From positions 1-6,303 of the forward strand of contig JAKBHG010000039.1 in assembly GCA_021836925.1 (NCBI GenBank): a DNA stretch of 6,303 nt, read 5' to 3'. The notes beneath the pieces are model-generated. The model was not told where the DNA came from. It saw nothing but the letters and a program-made list of their open reading frames with translations, and searched no databases. This DNA comes from Microcaldota archaeon (lineage in GTDB: Archaea > Micrarchaeota > Micrarchaeia > Micrarchaeales > Micrarchaeaceae). The translations under genes and the position numbers were made by a program. Numbering within the stretch: position 1 is the stretch's first letter; each line of letters opens with the position of its first letter. Below, one piece after another: positions 1 to 4,336 of this stretch.

Positions 1-2
1 TA

Positions 3-86
3 GCTCGAATGGATAATCCTGAAGGCAACGCGGGCAGGGCGGATACTCGGCAATCAACATCATGCGTAAACAATAAGGTGAAATAA
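3..86 (+). CDS. 3' tail of an unidentified upstream gene (partial)
   Basis: This is the only plus-strand frame that stays open from the window edge; the other two are closed by a TAG at 1-3 and a TAA at 14-16. It ends with a TAA at 84-86, whose last base is the first base of the tuf start codon (TAATG). One-base stop/start overlaps of this kind are common in archaeal operons. In many archaea rps7 (uS7) precedes tuf, so that gene is expected here by context. The visible peptide (ending in VNNKVK) is not one I can recognise as a uS7 C-terminus. The reading could also be chance, with this stretch simply being intergenic. Confidence 0.25.
   Translation, partial: ARMDNPEGNAGRADTRQSTSCVNNKVK
76..81 (+). 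promoter_or_regulatory. Shine-Dalgarno site of tuf
   Basis: AGGTGA lies four bases before the ATG at 86 and matches the anti-SD end of archaeal 16S rRNA. It fixes the tuf start and implies internal, operon-type initiation rather than leaderless translation. Confidence 0.75.
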
Positions 87-1357
87 TGGCAACTGACAAA
101 CCCCACATGAACCTAATATTCATAGGTCACGTCGACCACGGAAAGTCGACGACAGTCGGAAGGCTGCTCTACGAGACGGGTGTAATAACCGACAGGGACA
201 TAGCGAAGTACAAGGAATTCACGCAGCAGTACAACAGGCCCTCGTTCGAGTTCGCTTTCGTTATGGACGCGATGAAGGAGGAGCGTGAAAGGGGAATAAC
301 AATTGACATAGCCCACAGGGACTTCCAGACGCAGAAGTACTACTTCACTATCATAGACGCCCCGGGACACAAGGACTTCGTAAAGAACATGATAACGGGA
401 GCTAGCCAGGCCGACGCGGCAGTACTGGTGTGCAGCGCTGCGGAAGGTGTGCAGGCCCAGACAAGGGAGCACGTGATACTTTCGAACGTGCTCGGAATAA
501 GGCAGATAATAGTAGGAGTAAACAAGATGGACAAGGTCAACTACGACCAGAAGAAGTTCGAGGAGACAAAGCAGGCCGTGATAGGCCTTTTCACGCCTCT
601 TGGAATAAAGGCTGATGGGATAACGTTCGTGCCTTACTCCGCCCAGATGGGCGACAACGTCAAGGTGAAGAGCGACAAGATGGGATGGTACACAGGACCT
701 ACGATGCTCGAGGCTCTCGACGCGCTGAAGGTGCCGGAAAAGCCTCTCGACAAGCCGCTCAGGCTCCCGATACAGGACGTCTACTCGATATCAGGATTCG
801 GAACTGTTCCAGTAGGAAGGGTCGAGACGGGAGTGCTCAAGGCTGGCGATCCGGTAGTTATAATGCCTTCAGGCATAAAGACCGAGGTCAAGAGCATCGA
901 GATGCACCACCAGGCCCTCCAGAAGGCTGAACCGGGAGACAACGTCGGCTTCAACATAAAGAACGTGGCGAAGACCGACATCAAGAGAGGTGACGTCATA
1001 GGACCGGCGAGCAATCCGCCGACTGTCGCGGCCGAATTCACCGCGCAGGTGGTCATACTGCACCACCAGAACGTCATAGCCAAGGGTTACACTCCGGTAT
1101 TCCACATACACACCGCTCAGATAGCGTGCACGTTCGTGGACATACTCGAAAGGAAGGATCCGAAGACCGGACAGGTCGTGGAGCAGAACCCGGCTACGCT
1201 CAAGACAGGTGACATGGCGATTGTCAAGGTAAAGCCGACCAAGCCAGTGGTAATCGAGAAGTACAGCGAGATACCGCAGCTCGGCAGGTTCGCCATAAGG
1301 GACATGGGCGAGACGATCGGCGCAGGCATAGTCATGGACGTTACGCCGAAGGCGTAA
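86..1357 (+). CDS. tuf: Translation elongation factor 1-alpha (aEF1A, EF-Tu equivalent)
   Basis: This cytosolic GTPase carries aminoacyl-tRNA to the ribosomal A site. The product is 423 aa, slightly short for archaeal EF1A (about 425-435). All GTPase motifs are intact: G1 GHVDHGKS (14-21), G2 GITID (70-74), G3 DAPGH (91-95), G4 NKMD (146-149), and G5 SA (185-186) in the context YSAQMGDN. Domains II and III follow. Hallmarks are [11 protein letters not shown] (242-252), EPGDNVGFN (282-290), KRGDV (300-304), HTAQIACTF (342-350) and the C-terminal [13 protein letters not shown] (396-408). The archaeal/eukaryotic type is clear from TIDIAHRDF and [15 protein letters not shown]. The ATG start is supported by AGGTGA. 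rps10 follows after 21 nt, so the two are very likely cotranscribed. Ile is often ATA and Arg often AGG. Identification is secure. Confidence 0.98.
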   Translation: MATDKPHMNLIFIGHVDHGKSTTVGRLLYETGVITDRDIAKYKEFTQQYNRPSFEFAFVMDAMKEERERGITIDIAHRDFQTQKYYFTIIDAPGHKDFVKNMITGASQADAAVLVCSAAEGVQAQTREHVILSNVLGIRQIIVGVNKMDKVNYDQKKFEETKQAVIGLFTPLGIKADGITFVPYSAQMGDNVKVKSDKMGWYTGPTMLEALDALKVPEKPLDKPLRLPIQDVYSISGFGTVPVGRVETGVLKAGDPVVIMPSGIKTEVKSIEMHHQALQKAEPGDNVGFNIKNVAKTDIKRGDVIGPASNPPTVAAEFTAQVVILHHQNVIAKGYTPVFHIHTAQIACTFVDILERKDPKTGQVVEQNPATLKTGDMAIVKVKPTKPVVIEKYSEIPQLGRFAIRDMGETIGAGIVMDVTPKA

Positions 1358-1364
1358 CCGCTAT

Positions 1365-1370
1365 AGGGAG
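1365..1370 (+). promoter_or_regulatory. Shine-Dalgarno site that decides the rps10 start
   Basis: AGGGAG is located eight bases before the ATG at 1379. An in-frame GTG at 1370 would overlap this site and add only three residues, so the ATG is preferred. Confidence 0.6.
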
Positions 1371-1378
1371 TGTATTTG

Positions 1379-1687
1379 ATGGCCAAGGCAACGATAAAGC
1401 TGATAAGTACGTCGCATGCTGACGCTGACGCGATCGCCGCGCAGATAAAGTCGATCGCGGCTGCATCGCAGATAACGTGCAAGGGGCCGATCCCCCTCCC
1501 GAGGAAGAGGATCGTCCAGGCCGTCAGGAAGGCTCCAAGCGGCACGGGAAGCCATACCTACGAGAAGTGGGAGATGCGCATACACAAGAGGCTGCTCGAG
1601 ATAGACGGCAATGAGCAGGCTTTCAGGCAGATAATGAGGATCCTTGTGCCTGACAGCGTCAAGATCGAGATACAGCTTCCTGAATGA
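1379..1687 (+). CDS. rps10: Small-subunit ribosomal protein uS10 (archaeal S10)
   Basis: uS10 is a protein of the 30S head; in bacteria it is also a NusG-binding antitermination factor (NusE). The product is 102 aa, the usual archaeal length. Family signatures are visible: IKLISTSHADADAIAAQIK (β1 and helix, about 6-24), the GPIPLPRKR loop (36-44), the extended-loop motif EKWEMRIHKR (62-71), RQIMRILVPDSV (83-94), and the terminal strand VKIEIQL. The Shine-Dalgarno site at 1365-1370 supports the ATG over an in-frame GTG nine bases upstream. It follows tuf by 21 nt, the conserved tuf-rps10 pair that closes the archaeal str operon. A T-tract region follows the stop, so it appears to be the last gene of this transcript. 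Identification is secure. Confidence 0.97.
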   Translation: MAKATIKLISTSHADADAIAAQIKSIAAASQITCKGPIPLPRKRIVQAVRKAPSGTGSHTYEKWEMRIHKRLLEIDGNEQAFRQIMRILVPDSVKIEIQLPE

Positions 1688-1700
1688 GCGCTGCGTTCCT

Positions 1701-1746
1701 TCTTCTTTTCTTTTTTATTTGTCTTCTTCTCTTAGTTTTTCTTTTT
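1701..1746 (+). terminator. Poly-T termination region of the tuf-rps10 transcript
   Basis: A pyrimidine-rich stretch starts about 14 nt after the rps10 stop, with T-runs at 1706-1709, 1711-1716, 1718-1720, 1736-1740 and 1742-1746 and no preceding GC hairpin. Archaeal RNA polymerase terminates at such clustered U-tracts (often with FttA/aCPSF1), so this is a good candidate for staggered 3' ends. The next gene is convergent, consistent with termination here. Confidence 0.7.
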
Positions 1747-1760
1747 AAACCGTTTCCATA

Positions 1761-1786
1761 TGTGATAGGCAGGCCTGCCTGTCATA
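1761..1786. repeat. 26-nt imperfect palindrome between convergent genes
   Basis: The core AGGCAGGCCTGCCT (1767-1780) is a perfect 14-nt palindrome. It extends outward to 1761/1786 with only two interruptions (1762:1785 and 1766:1781), which would be G·U pairs in one RNA strand. It lies 75 nt after rps10 and 17 nt before the HNH gene's stop. It could fold as a stable hairpin on the 3' side of either convergent transcript, or bind a dimeric protein. Reading leftward from the HNH gene there is no T-run after it, so it is not a classical intrinsic terminator for that gene. Confidence 0.6.
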
Positions 1787-1802
1787 ATCACATCACCACA
1801 GG

Positions 1803-2579
1803 TTATCTACTGCAAGCCTTCGCCTCAGGATAGCCGTAATGGTGCCTGTGGTGGCAGTTCTGGCATAGCACCGTAATGTCGGAATGCTTCCCGTGCTCCA
1901 TGACGTACTTCAGCATGCCTGCCGGCTTCTTGTATTGCGAGGTCTTCGATACAATGTCCCTGATGCCAAGCCACGACTCGAAGTCCGGCAGGTGATACGC
2001 GTCAAGGGCCCTGATGTCTGCGCGGCCGCATTCGCTGCAACGGTTCCTACCGCCTGTCAGCATCCCTATCAGCTCCCTCTTCTCGGCGTTTATCCTGTCA
2101 TCCTCCCAGTAGTGCACCGCGTCGACGCGCTGGCAGCTGTAGCATAGTATGTTCAGGTCGAGCTTCACAGCGTCGCCCTTGGTGTCCAGGTAATATTCAG
2201 GAAAGCCGTTGTCATTTGCCCATGCATATATGTTCTTGTACCAGTGCTCCTTTCCCTTGTTGTCCTTCGTGAACATTACGCTCCTATGCAGATTGCCATC
2301 GTGGTTTATGTGATTCAGCGTCAGCAGGTCAATGTCGTCCACGCCGCACATGGCGCACTCGATCCTGCCTGAGTCGGTATAGTGGCTGAGCACCTCATAT
2401 TTCATGTTGCCCTTTCTGGGAGTCCGTATCAACCGCATCGTGTCAGGGTTGGCATCAGCCTTATCGCGCACAGTTGTTAGCCGCGGCGTGTACAGCCTCT
2501 CTATCCGGTCCTCCATTATGGACTCAGCCACGCTTTTCTCAGTGTTTCTAATCCACTTTTCCACCACAAATTCACCCAT
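1803..2579 (-). CDS. Tandem HNH-type zinc-module protein (putative nuclease)
   Basis: The 258-aa product has two treble-clef/HNH-like modules after a charged, helical N-terminus (about 1-60). Module 1 (about 75-149) has C75-x2-C78, then LNHINHDGNLHR (88-99), WYKNIYAWANDNGFPEYY (113-130) and C146-x2-C149. This matches the phage-type HNH pattern (DHINNDG..HR...NNFP...LCxNC). Module 2 (about 181-247) has C181-x2-C184, ALDAYHLPDF (191-200) and C239-QN-C-HHRHHY. This resembles the other common HNH style (LxFHHxDP...VLCANCHRxxH), with the first His of the HH pair replaced by Tyr. Module 1 keeps its catalytic-type residues; module 2 looks degenerate and may bind DNA or structure the protein. No specificity can be named: homing-type nuclease, phage-derived protein or defence enzyme all fit. 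The ATG at 2579 is the first in-frame start after an upstream stop at 2622-2624, but no Shine-Dalgarno site precedes it; Met60 is an alternative start. The gene is convergent with rps10. Confidence 0.8.
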   Translation of the reverse strand: MGEFVVEKWIRNTEKSVAESIMEDRIERLYTPRLTTVRDKADANPDTMRLIRTPRKGNMKYEVLSHYTDSGRIECAMCGVDDIDLLTLNHINHDGNLHRSVMFTKDNKGKEHWYKNIYAWANDNGFPEYYLDTKGDAVKLDLNILCYSCQRVDAVHYWEDDRINAEKRELIGMLTGGRNRCSECGRADIRALDAYHLPDFESWLGIRDIVSKTSQYKKPAGMLKYVMEHGKHSDITVLCQNCHHRHHYGYPEAKACSR

Positions 2580-2737
2580 AATCGGTCGTAGGATGCAACT
2601 GACGAATTTCCAAAGCTGCCGCTATCCCTTAACAGCTCAGATTTCGCGGATAATGCGCATGAGAGGGCATTGATAATAGGTATGTGCACCAATGCGTAGA
2701 CATTTCTCTCATTGGAATTATCCAACGATACACCCAT
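2516..2737 (-). CDS. Doubtful small ORF overlapping the HNH gene start
   Basis: An ATG at 2737 (or a GTG at 2746) opens a 73-76 aa frame that ends 64 nt inside the HNH gene in another frame. A purine run GGAAGG touches the ATG. A TATA-like TTAAAAAG lies about 30 nt upstream (minus-strand reading), so a transcript could start just before it. The peptide (MGVSLDNSNERNVYALVHIP at its start) has no motif I recognise, and its last 21 residues are read from HNH coding sequence in another frame. It could be a leader peptide, a frameshifted former N-terminus of the HNH protein, or chance. Otherwise 2580-2756 is simply the untranslated upstream region of the HNH gene. Confidence 0.2.
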   Translation of the reverse strand: MGVSLDNSNERNVYALVHIPIINALSCALSAKSELLRDSGSFGNSSVASYDRLWVNLWWKSGLETLRKAWLSP

Positions 2738-2756
2738 CCTTCCCACATCCTAATTA

Positions 2757-2780
2757 AGAACACACCTTTTTAAGTGTTCT
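2757..2780 (-). promoter_or_regulatory. TATA-like box inside an inverted repeat (possible operator)
   Basis: AGAACAC (2757-2763) and GTGTTCT (2774-2780) are perfect inverted arms separated by 10 bases. Read on the minus strand, the spacer is TTAAAAAGGT, a reasonable archaeal TATA element. Transcription would start near 2743, upstream of the small ORF and the HNH gene. A dimeric regulator on the two arms would cover the TATA box and block TBP, a common archaeal repression geometry. The arms and box are visible; the regulatory role is inferred. Confidence 0.45.
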
Positions 2781-2818
2781 GCGTCGGTCTGTCGACGGAA
2801 TGAAAAGGCCAAAAACCA

Positions 2819-2833
2819 AGAAAGATTTAAATA
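2819..2833 (+). promoter_or_regulatory. BRE/TATA promoter facing the candidate RNA
   Basis: An A-rich BRE-like AGAAAGA directly precedes TTTAAATA (2826-2833), a near-consensus archaeal TATA box. With usual archaeal spacing the start would fall near 2854-2858, just before the first predicted hairpin. TTTAAA is self-complementary, so minus-strand use cannot be excluded. No plus-strand protein gene follows. Confidence 0.5.
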
Positions 2834-2855
2834 CTTATTCATTAAAGATAGTAGC

Positions 2856-2974
2856 ACCCAAATGAAATAGGTCTTTTTCTGAGACCCTATTCTCATCCAC
2901 CCAGGGCGTGTGCGCTGCACACGCCTAACCCTAATACCTCTTCCTGCGTGAGCTAGGTTTGTGCGTTAGTTTTT
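2856..2974 (+). ncRNA. Candidate small structured RNA of unknown type
   Basis: About 119 nt lie between a TATA box (2826-2833) and a T5 run (2970-2974), with no credible ORF. Hairpin 1 (2862-2896) pairs ATGAAATAGGTCT (2862-2874) with 2882-2896: 13 bp, broken only by bulged C2885 and C2892, with a 7-nt loop. Hairpin 2 (2905-2925) has a perfect 9-bp stem GGCGTGTGC/GCACACGCC closing on a 3-nt loop. A weaker third helix may join CTAAC (2925-2929) with GTTAG (2965-2969), enclosing ACCT/AGGT (2936-2939 with 2955-2958). The 3' end overlaps the last codons of the opposite-strand broken gene, so antisense action on it is possible. It does not look like 5S rRNA, tRNA, or a clear C/D or H/ACA guide RNA. 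The minus-strand reading (3' region of the zincin gene) would also fold. The pairings are visible; transcription is inferred. Confidence 0.35.
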
Positions 2975-3704
2975 AAGGGTAACTCTCTTCCGCATTAGTT
3001 TTCTGAATGCCAGTATGTCTTTATCGCCACTTGCGACGATATATCTTTTCCAGTAAGGAAGAAGCTTCTTCATTATCGGGAATAAATCCTCGTGCCCTTC
3101 AAAAGGAGGATAGCGTCCGCCGTTAAGCAAAATACGCAGTTCGTTATCAGTAATCAACTGTATTATTGCGTGGCTTAGATCATCGTGAGGCAGATATGAA
3201 TGCAGTATCTCATGCCAGAGATATATGGTAGTGTAGTTAGGCCATTCCTCCTTATGCCCCCACTCGATCTTCCCGTCACTTATTGATTTTCCGTTCTTTA
3301 GGCTAGGGTGTGTTATGTACACCGTGAAGTTTTTTGAAAAACTTAACCCAATAATATCAGCAATTAAATGATTACTGGCTTCATAATTTTTTGCCATTGC
3401 CTTCTGCAAAAATCTGAATGCAACAAGGTCTGGCTTAGGACTTTTTTAAAGGCCTTGGAATTTTCTATTACTCTGAAAAGTCAGGAAGAGTTTTGCCGAT
3501 ATTTCTCATTCCTTCGTTTGAAACATGCTCAGCGAATAGTCTTGAAGTTAATAAGCGATAGGTTGCCTCGGACGTTTTCCAAGCGAAGTTCTGCAGGTTT
3601 ACTACATCTTTCATATGCTGCTTTGAAGAAAAGGCATTCTCTCCGGTGTTCTGCAGGGCGTGTAACAGTAAATAGGGTCTGTTTACCGTAAAATTTATCC
3701 TCAT
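2966..3704 (-). pseudogene. HExxH zincin-like protein gene split by two frameshifts
   Basis: Three successive minus-strand frames read as one protein. Fragment 1 runs from the ATG at 3704 (MRINFTVNRPYLLLHAL...) to KTLPDFSE and a TAA at 3468-3470; its frame is open further, to 3773. Fragment 2 continues with RVIENSKAFKKVLSQTLLH to WQKIMKPVII and a TAA at 3364-3366. Fragment 3 continues with NYEASNHLIADIIGLSF to a TAA at 2966-2968; alone it would be a 143-147 aa ORF from 3397 or 3409. Restoring one base in the A4 run (3476-3479) and one in the T6 run (3387-3392) gives about 246 aa. Fragment 3 holds WHEILH, a zinc-peptidase HExxH motif, then PHDDLSHAIIQLITDNELR and FEGHEDL, which could supply a third metal ligand. 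There is no signal peptide or membrane segment, so it is probably cytosolic. Substrate and family name are unknown to me. The region is more A+T-rich than its flanks. A true decaying gene and homopolymer sequencing errors are both possible. Confidence 0.72.
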
Positions 3705-3725
3705 GATAATGCATTGGGGTCGAAA

Positions 3726-3733
3726 CATTAAAG
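3726..3733 (-). promoter_or_regulatory. TATA-like box for the zincin-like gene
   Basis: Read on the minus strand, the sequence is CTTTAATG with a purine/A-rich BRE-like stretch before it. Its centre is about 25 nt upstream of the ATG at 3704, which lacks a Shine-Dalgarno site. That is the geometry of an archaeal leaderless transcript starting at or next to the ATG. It overlaps the end of trmI. Confidence 0.4.
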
Positions 3734-4336
3734 TTATCTCTTCCAGCCGAAAACGAGATAGGCCGTATGCCATATGCCCTTCGTGGCGGGGCGCGTGCCC
3801 TCCTCCCTGACGAGCATACTCCTCGCGATAAGCTCCATCGTCATCACTTCGGTGAAATTATACTTGTTGAGCTTGCCCACGAAAGCCTTTACCTGCTCTA
3901 TGTGCGGCAGATAGCCGCATATGCAGCCGCCGACCTTCAGCGCCTTGTATGCGCGCGGGATTATCTTGTCGGAATCAGGCATGTCCAATGTTATAAGGTC
4001 GATCTCCTTCTCCTTTATGCCCTTCGAGATGTCCGCGTTCCTTATCGTAAGGTTATCCAAGTTTGCAATCCTTTTGTTCGATTCCGCAATCTTCACGAAC
4101 TCCTTCTTTGTCTCATAGCTCGTCACGCTAGTGCATAACCTCGCGAGCGATACCGCGAGCCATCCGCTGCCTGTGCCCGCATCGACGCACACGCTCTCCT
4201 TCCCTATTCCGGAATAGGCGATTATGGCGCCAATGTCCTTTGGCAGCATGACCTGCGGTCCCCTCTTCAGGTGCTTGTAGTGCGATGGTATGGAGAGATA
4301 CTCATTCCTCCTGTTCCTTCTCGGCAAAGTTCTCAC
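3734..4336 (-). CDS. trmI: TrmI-type tRNA (adenine-N1) methyltransferase, no N-terminal domain
   Basis: This SAM-dependent enzyme methylates N1 of A58 in the tRNA T-loop (archaeal members also A57), helping tRNA stability. The product is up to 200 aa with a Rossmann methyltransferase fold: KRGPQVMLPKDIG (24-36, the entry typical of TrmI), motif I VDAGTGSG (51-58), SYE (73-75) for the SAM ribose, NADIS (100-104), motif IV LDMP (117-120) with the expected catalytic-type Asp118, GYLPHIEQV (141-149), and the C-terminal REEGTRP...HTAYLVF (177-196). Family members are usually about 250 aa or more with an N-terminal β-domain; that domain is missing because topA occupies its place. The start is unsure: GTG 4336 is the longest, while TTG 4327 has a GGTGA five bases upstream. 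A strong AGGAGG (4307-4312) at the topA end has no in-frame start at a useful distance. The gene overlaps topA by up to 35 nt, so they are likely cotranscribed and translationally coupled. Family call firm, start weak. Confidence 0.88.
   Translation of the reverse strand: MRTLPRRNRRNEYLSIPSHYKHLKRGPQVMLPKDIGAIIAYSGIGKESVCVDAGTGSGWLAVSLARLCTSVTSYETKKEFVKIAESNKRIANLDNLTIRNADISKGIKEKEIDLITLDMPDSDKIIPRAYKALKVGGCICGYLPHIEQVKAFVGKLNKYNFTEVMTMELIARSMLVREEGTRPATKGIWHTAYLVFGWKR

Noticed and set aside
113..472. Minus-strand 119-aa frame inside tuf
   Set aside because: It is a shadow of the strongly biased tuf codons, with no signals of its own.
1803..2579. Group I intron or intein homing context for the HNH gene
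   Set aside because: The flanking genes (rps10, topA, trmI) are not interrupted by it and no intron core or splice-junction residues are visible.
2856..2974. 5S rRNA, tRNA or C/D box guide RNA as identity of the structured region
   Set aside because: There is no T-arm TTCRA motif, no 5S-like conserved blocks, and only loose C (ATGA) and D (CTGA at 2879-2882) look-alikes without a matching second pair.
3368..3691. Plus-strand 107-aa open frame opposite the broken zincin gene
   Set aside because: It has no Shine-Dalgarno site or family motif, and the minus strand gives a continuous protein story once the two frameshifts are allowed.
3468..3773. Stand-alone 101-aa minus-strand gene
   Set aside because: Its first 23 codons overlap trmI and its end runs into the next fragment by a one-base shift; it is better read as the N-terminal part of the broken gene starting at 3704.
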